DNA of 64,000 nucleotides from Cyclospora cayetanensis (Eukaryota > Apicomplexa > Conoidasida > Eucoccidiorida > Eimeriidae). Where the stretch lies: contig NW_020312414.1 in NCBI RefSeq assembly GCF_002999335.1, forward strand, positions 62,001-126,000, in the 5' to 3' direction. How positions within the stretch are numbered: position 1 is the first letter of the stretch; each line of letters begins with the position of its first letter. The notes beneath the pieces were generated by a model. The model was not told the origin of the DNA and made no database searches. It was given only the letters and a program-made list of their open reading frames with translations. The position numbers were made by a program, and so were the translations under genes. Of the stretch, positions 1 through 11,784 are shown piece by piece.

Positions 1-201
1 TAGGATAGTTGAATGTGAATTCTGTTTATATGCATGCGAAAACGAAAATCCTGTATAGAGGTCACGGACAGCAAAGACTGTGGGCTGGTACAATAGGGCC
101 GAAGGCTACTATGGAAAGCATAGCCCCACTGTATCCAGAGCCGAATCCTCCAACGCATGTGCTCCTCTGCAGCGTGTAGTGTGTGTTCCTATCGTTTCTA
201 G

Positions 202-1297
202 ATGATGAGGAGGTCCGAAACAGGCAGTGCTGCGCGGTGTGGACATACACTGCAACTCCAGGAGCCGCGTGCCTGCAGCAGCAACAACGAGCACGCGAGC
301 ACGGGCAAGCGATCCAGTGGCGTGATGACCAAAGAGGAGCCAGATTCAGCTGCTGTGACAGCAGCAGCTTCAGCTGAAACTGCCTTTATCCGAGGGGGCT
401 CAGCTACGTCTGAAACTGCTGCGGATTCCACAGCAGTTTCGCTCAGCGCCTCCACCCCAGCAACTTCAACAAGCGTCTCTGCGGGGTCTGCCGCACAGGC
501 CCTGAGAGCAGCAGCAGCACCAGCATCTGGAGCGACGGCTTTCGCGACAGCGGATCTACCCCAACAAGCTCCAGCACCGGCGAAGCGCTGCAAGACTGAA
601 GCAGGTGATGTTGCCGTCGCCCCTTGTGATCAGGAGCAGCAGGAGCCTCCACAACAGCCAAACGGTAGGACCGCCGGGGGAGGTCGTTACTTGCTGGCAG
701 ACACGTTTCTAGGAGAAGGCACATACGGAAGAGTTGAAAGGGCGTGGGACGTGGTGCTGAAGCAGCATGTGGCTATCAAGCGCGTGAATTCGGCTGTCAT
801 CAACAGCAGCGCCGGCAGCAGCAGCAACAACAAACAGCTTTTGCGGCAGTGCGTGGGGCAGGTAGGCCTCCATTTCACAACTATTCGTGAACTGAAAGTT
901 ATGCGCGAGCTGCAGCCCCCTAAAGGCCATCTTTATCCGCAGCAAGAGGAGGAGGAGCAGCAGCACTTGATGGGCTTGTTGGACGTGTTTACCGAGCACG
1001 GCTGCATTTGCCTTGTCATGGAAGAGATGCGAGGTGACTTGCGGCGGATTCTGGATAGCAAGACACGCCTGTCGGAGGCGCACATCAAGTGTATCGTCTT
1101 GCAGCTGCTGCAGGCCCTTCACAGGCTGCACAAGCACTACCTGCTGCACCGCGATATATCGCCCGCTAACATTTTTGTAGCAGAGGGGGGGATCTGCAAG
1201 CTGGCAGACTTTGGCCTCTCGAGAGCCTTCGGTGCCGTCGCTACACCTGCCGCCGCTGCTGCCCTCGCAAGGGCGCAGCAGCGGCAACGCGAACGCA

Positions 1298-1355
<58 letters not shown>

Positions 1356-2135
1356 ACAACAGATCATTGGAAGCAAGCGAGAACTGATGACGGCGAAAGT
1401 TGTCACGCTGTGGTATAGGGCTCCTGAGTTGCTGTGGGGTGCAGACCGATACGGAGATAAGGCAGACACATGGAGTGTAGGATGCATTCTGTATGAACTC
1501 CTTACAGGTTTGTTGTTGATGCTCCGTAGATGAAACGGATGCTCGTGAAGGGGAGGCGGCTGTCGCAAAGACTGCAGTTCTGAGACGGACTGAAACTGAC
1601 TTGTCTCCTGTATCTGTGTGCCATTGCTTTTGTGAATGCGGCGGCTGTTGCCGCTGCAGGCCGAGCTCTCTTTCCAGGTGCAAACGATGTCGATCAACTA
1701 TGCCGTATTTTTTCCCTCCTGGGAACCCCCCAGGCTGCACCCCCCCCCTCGCCAGCGCAGCAGCCGTTGCAGGGGAGTAGTGGCGGCAGCAACAGCAACA
1801 ACGGCGGGAAAAACTCGGGAGCCTCAGCAGCAACACCAGCACCGACGACTCCAGCAACAACCCCCCCAGCTACCTCTCTGCCCCTCTGGCCGAATGTCGA
1901 CTCGCTGCCTTCTTACTTCGCCTTCTCGGCAGTGCCCCCGAAGGGTCTGAAGCAGTTGCTGCCGTTCAGCAGCAGCAGCAGCATCCATCTGTTGCAGCAG
2001 CTGCTGCAGCTGGATCCGAACAAGCGTATTTCGGCTTCTGACGCCCTACAGCACAAGTGGTTCAAAGACAGTCCATTGCCTTGCCAGCCTCATGAACTGC
2101 CCTTTGACTTCCTTAAGGCCAAGGCCAAACACTAA
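202..2135 (+). CDS. CDK7-like cyclin-dependent kinase (CDK-activating/TFIIH-type)
   Basis: Two exons, 202..1507 and 1660..2135, joined in phase 1 (593 aa). The Ser/Ala/Thr-rich N-terminus (about 165 aa) precedes a complete kinase domain: Gly loop GEGTYGRVERA, VAIK lysine K193, HRD Asp D318, DFG Asp D336 and APE Glu E409. Assignment to the CDK7 branch rests on the activation segment (VVTLWYRAPELLWGA), on DVDQLCRIFSLLGTP after the intron, and on the C-lobe pattern LPSYFAF...LDPNKRISASDAL. In other eukaryotes CDK7 phosphorylates the T-loops of cell-cycle CDKs and the RNA polymerase II tail; that role here is inferred. DFG and APE lie 73 residues apart, far more than usual, because an Ala/Arg/Gln insert with about 20 Gln fills the activation loop. 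A GTG/ATG choice is not an issue: the start is ATG at 202, with a second in-frame ATG in the low-complexity leader. Other CRK classes are possible but fit less well. Confidence 0.8.
1300..1362 (+). repeat. CAG/CAA repeat inside the kinase activation loop
   Basis: An imperfect CAG/CAA tract encodes about 20 Gln (residues 367-387 of the CDK7-like kinase) between DFG and APE. CAA interruptions are frequent, as in a stabilised coding repeat. Confidence 0.9.
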
Positions 2136-3975
2136 GACACACCTGTCGCTGCCGCCTCAAGCTCTCCCGCATGCGTGCAACGGCAGCGGCAGTCGTTCAC
2201 GAGCTAACCCTGTTTTTCTGTTTGTACACGGTGCACACCGCCAGCGCTCCTTCTGTAGCAGCTGGCACTCTCAGGCCCCCAGCGGAAAGAGGCTACGAGG
2301 GGTTAAATAAGTAGAGTTCGTCTTTTTTTCGCGCGTTTCCCGCGTGCTACTGGCGTGCGTAGGCTCTAGGGCTTCCTTCACGAAGCAGAGTTAGATACGC
2401 CCATCTTGCCCTCGCCTTCCTGTTGCTTTCAAAAATTCATAGGTGGAGAGGGTATGGTAGCAGTAGAGAGCCGCCTGCTTGTGGCCCACCTCATCTCTCA
2501 CGCGTCAAAACGTTAGACTGCCTCCGGCATCCCAGCTTCACGACCGCTTAGATGGGCGAAGTCAACAATGGCAATGGCTGACTGACTGCCAGCTGCGCCT
2601 ATTTCAAGCCTAGACCGTCGCCTCCCTCTGCATGCTCCAGTCCCCTGTGCCCTTAGCGCGCCGGCGGCCTCTGCCGCGACACCAGTGGCCACTTGGATTG
2701 CAGCAGAGCGGAGGAGGGGTACCCCAAGGCAACCTCGTCGAGAGGAAACAACGCGTCGCAATTCCATTCAAACCAACCCCAGCACCTGCGTGACTGAACC
2801 GTGTGCATGCAAGGGCCTCCACCGTCCTGGTTCTCGCTCGCTACCTCTGCTTCGCCCCCACCTACCTCCCTTCCCTTCTCCCCCTTCAGTTCCATCCCCT
2901 CTCGCTACCGCCGTCTCAGCAGATTGCCACCTCCCCCCTGGCCCCCTACCTGCAACCCCACCGCAATTTCATGTATGTGTCACGTTGTTGCCCGTGAGCG
3001 TCTTAGCCTAGTCTCTCCCTAGCCTGCTTGCCTCCACCCTATTCGAAGAGCCTCAGTCTTTTGGCCTCTCGCATTGACCCCTCCACCTCGCTTAGCTAGA
3101 CCCCCCTTCACGCCTCTGAGGCGCTCTGATTCGCATGCACCGCTCCGTCGCTCTACCTCCGCAGACTGCCCTTCTCTTCCTATGGCTCTGACTTTGCATA
3201 CACTCACGTCTCCATCGACCTTAACCATCAGCTCTCTATTGCTCTGCACGTCTATCCGCTGTTTTTGTCTGCCTTTCCTCCCCTGCCACGCCGTTCTGCT
3301 AAGCCAACAGCATGAACGTGAACCCCAGGGCCCAACAGGGGGCCTCATAACATTGCAACAGGCCCAGGGGAACTGAGGGAAAGCAGCTACCCCAGCAGCT
3401 GCTGCTGCAGCTGCTCTTGCAAGCCACCCCAGTTTACGACTGGAGCGCCACAGGGCACCCTCACCCGGCTAAGACTGCGATGCTGCTGGAGCAGCACACA
3501 CACAACACGAGCAGCCGCCGCCGCTCAGGCAGAACAGAAAAGCGGTCAAACGCACATGCAAAGGCGAGGAAGGAAACGGGGGGAGAAAGAGAGCCTCCCA
3601 CGAAGGGAGCGGCCCCCAACCTGTTGGTGCTATTGCTGCCCTTCGTGTACTACTGAAGCAACTTCCCATCAGCGGCACCGCCCCTTCTGTGCGAGGTGGT
3701 GGAGAGGCCGGTAAAGCCAGTATCCGCTGCTGCAGGCGTGCTGTTCATACTGCTGCTGCACTTGTTCTCGGAAGCGGCCACGCGCCTCCTCCCCTGCACT
3801 GACTGCTGCTGCACACCCACCCTTGCGTCGTGGCGAGCTGCGAAGGAAGGCTGTTCGCAAGCCTCCTCAGCCCCATAGGAACCGCTGTTTCCGCGCCGCT
3901 GGAAACTCTCTGCAAAGCCACTTCTCGAGAACAAGCGCGCGTCACCAGCAACTGCCGAACGTTGGGCACGCTCTG
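2136..3975. other. Intergenic, pyrimidine-rich
   Basis: Between the 3' end of the kinase gene and the 3' end of the zinc-ribbon gene. The + strand is markedly C/T-rich from about 2,800 to 3,300. Short ORFs occur on both strands but none has a start, splice sites or motif that I could support. Probably two 3' UTRs plus spacer. Confidence 0.5.
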
Positions 3976-4714
3976 CTACTCGCTCCCGCTGCTGTCTCTG
4001 TCCACATCCTTCGCAGCAGCGGCAGCGGCGGCGGCAGCAGCAGCCCTACTGGCATCCGGTCCCAACTCGACCCCCACAGCGAAATCGGAAGCTCCGCATG
4101 CACCGCAGCTGATGTAGTCCCCAAACTTGCTGCCACGCGCCTCCACCTGCCCACACTGCAGACACCGCAACAGGTGCAACCGGTCTAGCCTCGCTGCTGC
4201 GCGCTTTCGCTTTCTGCTGCTGCGGGGGGGGGGGCCTGCGGAGGCTGCTAGTGACGTCCCTTCCCCCTCTTCCCCCCCGCTCCACCGAGTTCGCCCCTTG
4301 AACGGCACCAAACGCAGCACGCGCCGTCCGTGGGAGTCCAACTCGCCCGCTGCTGCTGCCGCTGCCGCTGCTGCTGCTGCTGCTGCGCCCCGCCCTGCTG
4401 CGGCAGCAGCTGCCGCAGCTGCAATGGCGGAGGGGGCCCCCTGGGAAGACGGCTGCTGCTGCAGCTTGCACTGCAGCAACACCAAATCCCTGAGCTCCTC
4501 TGGCGACAGCCGAGAGGCCAACTGATACAAAGGGCTGCAGTACTGGGAGTCAGGGGGCCCCTCAGAGACACCAGGGCCTAGGGGGCCCCCCGCAACCACA
4601 GGAGCCCCCAAAGGGGGGCCTATCGACTGCGAAAGATACGGATAAATTCGCGCTCCAGAACGTGGACGTGCTACACGAAGGGCCCCCGCCGCCACCGCCG
4701 CTGCAGTTGCTGTC

Positions 4715-4779
<65 letters not shown>

Positions 4780-5052
4780 GTGGGGGGCCGCAACAGATAG
4801 CTCGTCGCCACTGCCATCCGAAAGGGCCCCAAGGGGCCCCCTCTGCCGCCCCACCCGCTGGCCGAAGCGTCCCGCAGGGGGCTGCATGCTCTGGCCCTCA
4901 CGGGACGGTGGCAGCAGCAACAGCCAGTAGCTGCTGCTGCTGCTGCAGCTCCTGCGGCAGCGAAGAAGGCTCTGCACCGGCGGCAGCTCGACCTCCTGCG
5001 CGTGCAGCGGAGGCTCTCTCTCGTCTCTGTCGTGCAATAGATGCTGCTGCAC
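3976..5052 (-). CDS. Ala-rich protein with C-terminal C4 zinc ribbon (5' end unresolved)
   Basis: The open frame ends at 3976. It holds an N-terminal Arg/Gly region, an Ala run encoded by the 21-unit CTG tract at 4717-4779, a conserved-looking block (LYQLASRLSPEELRDLVLLQ), two more Ala runs, a basic patch (RKRKRAAARL), and a zinc ribbon CLQCG...CGACG near 4,105-4,165. The four-Cys spacing (C-x2-C, 15 residues, C-x2-C) suits a structural zinc site. I do not recognise the family; nucleic-acid or protein binding is only a guess. The 5' end is unclear: the frame reaches a stop at 5119-5121, 5052 is a GTG codon, and the first in-frame ATG encodes MQPPAGRFG about 55 residues in. A GTAAGC donor on this strand near 5238 suggests an upstream exon. 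Confidence 0.55.
4717..4779. repeat. Perfect (CTG)21 microsatellite
   Basis: Sixty-three bases of uninterrupted CTG on the + strand. In the minus-strand gene it is read as poly-Ala (GCA); the other minus frames would give Gln or Ser. Confidence 0.95.
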
Positions 5053-5406
5053 TGCTGCTGCTGCACTGCTGCTGCTGTCAGCGCTGCTGCTGTCGCGGGG
5101 GTCGGTGTCGCGGCTTCTCTATCTGGAGGGGACAACCCTGCGGGGGATGCAGGGAGCCGCACAACTCGAAGTCGAGAAAGAGGCAAAAGCCTCTTGGCGT
5201 GTAAAACGGTTTGAGAAAAGCGGCAGCTTGAGGCTTACCGTAGCGCGGCTGCTGGTGCTCCTCCGACGGCCGTCCCTTGCACCAAGAAGCCCCTTTCACG
5301 CTACACCGCCAACAAGAAGTTGCTACAGGCGTTGCCACAGATGAAACGGAGGAGCTCGATCAAGGAGGCCCGCAGCACAGCACACCAGCAGACGCAGCCA
5401 CGGATG

Positions 5407-5437
<31 letters not shown>

Positions 5438-5966
5438 ACCCGGCCGCGTATCGTGCGGTGGACAAGGCGGCAGCGAGAAGCACAGGGCCCACAGGTGAAT
5501 AATATGCTTATTGGGGCCAAACAATGCTACGGAGAAAGGGACAGCAGCACCCTTCTGCAGTGTATGCCCTCCGCTGCTGCTGTTGCGCGCTGCTGGGGTG
5601 CCGCCGCAGCAGCAGCGTGGACTGCCGCTGCTATTGCCGCTGTACGCCACAATCTCGCCCTTTCTACTGAGCTTGAAAGGATTTAAAACCGTAAACCCTA
5701 AACAATTAACTCGAAAGCACTGCTCGCCTGCGAAGGGATGCTGCCTGCTGCAGCAGCTGCTGCTGGAAGAGCGCGCAGCCGATCCTGCAGCGGCAGCCCC
5801 CTACGCAGAGGGAGGCTGCTTCCACAAAAGCGGAAGCAAAGTATAGGAAGTTGCAGTAGCCGCAAGTGCTACATCTCATGTGGTGTATCACTTTGCACCA
5901 TAGTGAAAAAGGCTATTGGCGGACTTCTTACTGCTACTCCGAACCCTCATGATGTCCAACGGGGCC

Positions 5967-5994
5967 CGTGGGGGCCCCCAAGGGGGCCCCCACG
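5967..5994. repeat. Perfect inverted repeat, 13-bp arms, 2-base loop
   Basis: The arms cgtgggggccccc (5967-5979) and its reverse complement (5982-5994) are separated by AA. It would form a very stable GC hairpin in RNA or a cruciform in DNA. No gene crosses it. Confidence 0.95.
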
Positions 5995-6445
5995 ATGAGA
6001 GTACTGCCAGAACACACACACGAGGGGAATCCCGTGTGTATGACTTATCATTATGGCCCCTCGGTGTGTGTGCTGTACAGAGTAGGCCTCCAGTGGGGAG
6101 TTTGGTAGAGCTTTCTCGTTCAGGCTGCCCTTCCGGTATCGTTCAGGCATATCGGGCCGCTTGCGTGCTGGTGTACATTCTATACGATAGTCTCGTTGCT
6201 GCTCAACAAGATTGTGTGGACGTGCAGAGCCTCAACAGTGTCAGTATTTGTGGCTGCCTCTGGAGCTTATGCGCACCAAAAAGCATTCTTTTAACGGGCA
6301 AAGCTACACTTCAACACGTTCAACTAAAGTAGTTATCGCCACCTACAAACTAGCAAGCCATTACCTATTTCGTTTATTTGCATCTTATCTCTTGCACATT
6401 TCTGTCAGGACACTACAAGATGAAGCAATGTTATGTACTTGTGTG

Positions 6446-7491
6446 TTAGATGCTATGGTACAACTACTTGTGAATGCTTGGAGTGCCTAGAGGGTACAGC
6501 TGTGCCCAGCCGACCTAAACCTATCACCTGTATGTTGAGAGCCCTAAGAAAGGTGATTGGGGGAAGCAGGATGCTCTTTTATGAGTTACCCAGCAATTAC
6601 AGTTAAATTTTGTATCAAGTGTGGGATATGGTGCCTCCTTACGTACAACATCATAAAGAGTTACCTTTGCTAGCAGTGTGAGGTTGGCGTAGCTGTCAAC
6701 TTCCATTCGGTGGCCGTAAATGAAGCGGGTTGTCAGGTCTCGCTATGACATGTGTCTGGTTTCAGTCACGTTGGTTGCTGCTTCACCAATCTAATGTTCT
6801 TCGGCAACAGGCTCAGGAAGAAAGTTATCGGGCAGTGGAAGGGGACTCTCGTTCACCCGCTGTTTGAGTGGCCGAGGCCGACCTGCAGTCCGATGTGTAT
6901 GCAGTAGCTTTATAGCTGGTAGAAAAGCATGATTTATTAGCCGATAAAACGCTGATGAACGCATCCATGAGCTTAGGCCGGTCAGAAAAGTAAGACAGTC
7001 GTAGAAAAAGGCAAGTTGCGAAGAATTTAAGAGACAGTTGGAGAGCTCATTGGATTTCTAGCTCCCAGACAAATAGAAACAAGTGCTCCTTGTGGCACAT
7101 ATATTGGACGAAGAACTATAATGGTGCCAACATTCATATGCCTCCAGATGTCGATCTATTGATAGATTCTCTGACTGTAGCTTCCTCGTTTCCTCCAAAG
7201 CTTGCTGTCAAGCCAATTTGCATACACTCACAAAGAATTTGGTGTGCTTGCATGATCACTGCAATTCAAACTTTCATACAAGCCCTCACACATTGGTTTC
7301 TGCCAAGATCAGGTCAACAGCAAGCTTTGCGAAAAACGAGAAAGCTGCAGAGGGGGAACCCATCAATAGATCAAAATCTTGAGGTATATAATACTTTCTT
7401 TCTCAAGGGCCACAACGTAGACGAGCAGCTAGTTTATCAGTGGATCACCTCGCGCCTGCCCGAATTGTCACGTCGGGTGCTCGCAATGTAG
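6446..7491 (+). repeat. Dispersed repeat family, copy A (core plus decayed coding interior)
   Basis: The core box at 6446-6507 (tgaatgcttggagtgcc, then agagggtacagct) is shared with five other loci. At 6879-6990 the sequence aligns with 28115-28226 in the copy at 27.7 kb (translated: LQSDVYAVAL versus LQADVSAVAL, then an LVEKH-type run). The 3' part, 7222-7491, is an open frame (134 codons from 7090) matching 28412-28620: FIQALTHWFLP versus FTEALIGWLPQ, and DEQLVYQW versus DGQLFYHW. Spacing from core to each block is alike in both copies. No reverse transcriptase, integrase or transposase motif was seen, so the element type is unknown. Confidence 0.7.
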
Positions 7492-10400
7492 GCAACAATG
7501 GTGTGATTTCAAAACAAACCCCTACCAATAGAGCTTTTACAAATGGTGCATTATTTGAGTTTTAAGGAGCAAACATGCTCAACTCTTGCCTCTCGCTAAG
7601 AAAGAGTAGTTACATTGGGGTCTTTGGACACCTGGATGCCAAGGCCGCGTCAGCTGCCCTATGCCTGCAGCTTTTGGCGGACGATTAGAGAAAGCTAGAC
7701 GGAACCTAGTCTTATAAGCAGCTCCGGGCATCCCCTCAAAGACACACATGCTTCAATAACGGGAGATTGAGCCACATAATTCAAGGATGGAAGTGCAGGC
7801 AGAAATCCAAAGAAGTTGACAACGGCACTGGGCTGAGTGGAAGGAGGCTTCTTGGCAAGCATAAAAGGCACACCAGAAAAGCAGAAGTGCCCTCACCCAC
7901 GAGGCGGTGCAATGAAGGGGAACGCAGAAGTTCGAGCCGCAGTTGGGGACCCACCACGGGTCTGTTGTATGCGGATGCAAATGTCACGTTGCCGGCCAAG
8001 AACTGGTGGCTGTAAATGACACTGGATGTGACGTGCGTCTGTTTTCCGAGGAGAATGCGCATAAATGCACCCTCGAAGTTTACTCGTGATCGCAGTGCCT
8101 AAGACTTCGGTTTGTTGGCGGGCGACCGAACGCAAGGATTGGCAAGGCAGTGCCGGTTAAATGCTCTCTCAAGCGCGAGTTGGGTTTTGTCAGCGCGCTC
8201 AGGAACTTCTTTGTTGGACCCGTACACCATGACGTAATGCAAGACATGCCATGAATGACTCAATAAAAGATGCCTGTGTGGCCACAGCTGCGCCCTACGG
8301 GAATTACTGTGTAACAAAACGCCAGGAAAAAACAACTTCTGGTCCCCCCAAGAATGCGCATCTCATCTGTGGTGAGCGCGGTAGAGCCGGTGCTTCACCA
8401 AGGTAAGGCAGAGTCTTTGTGCGGACAGCAAAGCAGCGCAGTTGGATAATCGTCAAAGCACGCATCCTCCCTTACTTACTCGGCAACTGGTTTTTAGTAG
8501 ATAATTCGATTGGCCTTCTATCCAAAGTCCAGCAATAATGCCCACTGTCAAGGAGACTTTCGCGAATATGCTAAAAAACGACGGGCTTTCAGCAGACTCG
8601 CATCTTTCAGCCGTCCAACGCATCGCATTAATAAGTGGACCTCCAGTCAGTCTTATAATAAGTAGAACGTCATCGGAAGCACCAACAGCATGGAGCAGAG
8701 GTCGAGCAACAATCGGATGCTTTCTTGAAAATGGCTCAGTGTAGGAATCGGCCAATGATTTGGGACAGAAGCGGGTGTGTAAGCTGAAAACGGACATAAG
8801 ATGGCAAGTTTGCGCTAGCTTTAGGCTCTTGAACAGGAGGACTATAGGAAATAATGCACAGTCTAACAGTTTACTCGGTATCTGAGTCTGTGGACTCTTT
8901 TTCAAATCCTCATTTACCCAGATGACGGGCATCACCTAGGTGCTCCACACTTGCATCGTCAAACTAGAGTATACAGGTATGCCATTGGCATTTAATCCCA
9001 GTTGAACTACAACGATACGTCAGCATACATTTTATGAACATACCGAGGAGGGCGGATAAATGTTTCCATGGACGGTTTTTTCCACTGCGGCCAAAACATT
9101 TGAAAGCATCTTCGGCACCTACGGCGTCCACTGCAGCTGTTGAGGGACAAGAAGTGATAAGTAAAAACATAAAAGGTGCTCTTTTTCATTAAACCAATTG
9201 CCTATTAGGAAATCGACTTTTCCCATAGGAACCAAGCCACATCCAGCGAAAAAATTGATCCAATCAAGGAGCGGCATTTACCGTCATGCAATCCCATAAA
9301 CTTCAAAATCTGCAATACATTTTTTTGCTTCTTTAAGCTGTAATTTTGTTTCTGAGCTTTCTAGGATCGCTTCTCATTTGATTGATGTAGTTGAAGAAAC
9401 ACGGTCTGTGGCCCGAGCAGAGCAGGCTGACTCCGCAGCAAGAACTCTCGTTGCCCACCGTCCCCTGCAGCAGTACTCGCTATCAATGATTGTAGGTCCC
9501 ATCTCTTCCGAACAGCCCATGCTAGTGACAAAGAGTTGATTGCTTTCCTAAAAGGCTACTGGCTTAAAATCACACTTTTAATTTTGGCTTTATTCGCTTC
9601 ATCGAAACCAAGTAGCCATCTTTTTTGCGGCACCAAGAACTCCATGTAGTGTGATGGGGCGAGAAAAATGCCAACACTACGTTTATTGGTGACACATTAC
9701 TGCCCAACCCAGCCAGCAGCTTTTATCTACCTAAAGAAGAGTTTCCAAGGACTGTTAGGGTCCCAAAGTTGTTTGTTGCTATGGGTGCATCCTGCAGTAC
9801 GAATATACAATGAACTATGCAAACAGCATCAACGCGGTTGCCAACTTGCTCTCGCGACGCCTCTGACCCACGATTTCCATCGAATACGCGTGCGTCTGCT
9901 TCTGACACATAAAGATTTTTCCAAGATGAAGAGTGGCAAAAGAGATAGGCACTACCGCGTTGAGGACGCATGTGTGGCTCAAGGCAAACCGGGAACTCCG
10001 TCCCTTGCAGAGTCCGACTTCGCTTGGCAGTGCTTCCATGCGCAAAGTACAATCCTATGATTTGAGGGGCCATAGGGAAATTCATTCTGCAGTAAAAACC
10101 CCCCCCATACTTTTTAGTGCCTTAGGATGCGTCATGCTGCAGATAAGTATGCATTATCATGCCCAAATTTTCAGCAGATGAAGCCGTGCAATTTTCCTGA
10201 ATTCTAAACTTTTCAAAGCCTTCCGATCCCTGAAAAGCTTATCAGGATGCCCACACATTTCAGCGCTCGGACGGCAGCGAGCCATGGCCCCACCGCGTCA
10301 TATTGGCTTGGCCTCCCGCTCGCTATTGAGTAGTGTGCTTGTGTTTCCTCTTCGTTTATTTCGCTCATGTCGTTCATGCACATGTCGGTATTTCTCTTTT

Positions 10401-10697
10401 GTACAGTGTTCGCGCTTTTGACTGGCTATTTGGGGTTGCGATAGTGCAGGACCCCTTCCGCTACCCTGCAGATTGTTAATCTCCAAGGTGAAGTCCTCGA
10501 CATGAGATGGCGTGTTTCGAAATGGGCGACCAAGGTGCAGCGGTCCAAGCTCCACATAAGCACTTTCTACTATACCAGCGTATTAATTGAGGATTAGGGA
10601 GGAACTGACTTATTGCTCCGGCTATTGGAATACCTTATTCATTTTCGAGTAGCTTTCAATCAATAAACAAGACAAAAGATCGTGCGCGTGTGCGCGA

Positions 10698-10905
10698 GAT
10701 GCTGTGTGCAACTATCTGTGAATGCTCGCACTGCTTCAGGTGCAGCAACGTGCATCCTAGGTGTCCTTCTCGTGCGCATGTCACGGAAATATGCGGGATA
10801 TGGGCAAGGGAAGGAAATAGGCTTCGCTGAAGAACCACAAAATGGCTTTCTATCAAGTTTGCATTGAATCTGGAGTGCAGCGTCTCCCTACAGACCTTAG
10901 ATGTA
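10698..10905 (+). repeat. Dispersed repeat family, copy F
   Basis: The core at 10698-10758 (gtgtgcaactatctgtg, aatgctcgcactgcttc, aggtgcagcaacgtgc) matches the other cores. About 100-190 bases on, tatcaagtttgcattgaatc and ctacagaccttagatg align with tatcgactctggatttaag and ggagaccttagattg in the 27.7-kb copy. No interior coding part was detected here. Confidence 0.6.
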
Positions 10906-11784
10906 ACGCTAGAATATACATACGCCAGGATCGACGCACTTCAGCTGGGTGCTGGTAAAGCTGGAAAGTGTGTTTCTCTGCTGCATTTGGCTACGATACA
11001 GTGGGCAGTTGCATACACGCGGCTACGCATTGCGGACTTCCGGTGCCAAAGCTCCTCCGGTTGAGCGCATTCACACACACATCGACTGCTGGTGAAAGCT
11101 GGTAACGAACCGCACTTCAAGAGGAAGGGGCGCAAAAGGGAGGGGGCAAAGAAGCAATTCGGACCAAGGAAGTCAGAGGAGAAGTGAATCACGAGCTTTG
11201 GGGAAGATCAGGATGGATCGTGGCGAGACCCATGGCTAGGAGCCAGGCACTAGCAAGGCGGAAGATTCCAGGTCAGAAAGATTAGACTGCCTCTGATGAT
11301 GATGCAATTACGTGTGCTAAGGAAATAGAAAGGATATCCCTGTGTATTGCAGCTGCTTCCTTCCTACGCCTGAGGCAGGTTCCCCTCTTAGGGGCCCTGC
11401 AGCAGCACAGGGGGCCCCGTGTGGGTGGGGGCCTCTCGGCAAAGGGGGCCCCCCTTCCCGCACGTGTTTTTGTCCTTTTTGACGGTTTGTTGGTGGCACA
11501 TAAGTATCGTTTTCCATTAAAAAGGGGCTTTTAAAGTGCGCTGTAGAGTTGAGGATGCGCTTTCGCTGGCTTTGCGTTGGCAAGCGCGCTAGCCCGCGCT
11601 GAATGCTGCCAGGACCCTGCAGTCGATCTTCTTGCTGATTGGAGGCGGGGGAGTTAAATGTCAAGGTGGGGGCCCCTGCTTCTGCTTGATGCTTTTCGAA
11701 CCTCCGCCGAGCTGCCCAGCAAGTACGCCTATGGCAAAGTCTTCGAATTAAGAGTTACGAAGTTTGGGGGTAGCGGTCGCAAGA

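Larger units (their letters stand above)
5093..11784. other. Gene-poor stretch with decayed dispersed repeats
   Basis: About 6.7 kb with no recognisable intact gene. Composition is plainer (less CAG) than in the flanking genes. It contains a 13-bp GC-rich palindrome at 5967, repeat copies at 6446-7491 and 10698-10905, and open but unrecognised frames such as 7090-7491 (+), 8453-8935 (-) and 9668-10060 (+). The minus strand at 5,240-5,650 may hold a 5' exon of the zinc-ribbon gene. Confidence 0.6.

Noticed and set aside
709..1860. Minus-strand 383-codon ORF over the kinase gene
   Set aside because: Shadow of the CAG repeat read as Leu/Cys; the + frame has a complete kinase domain.
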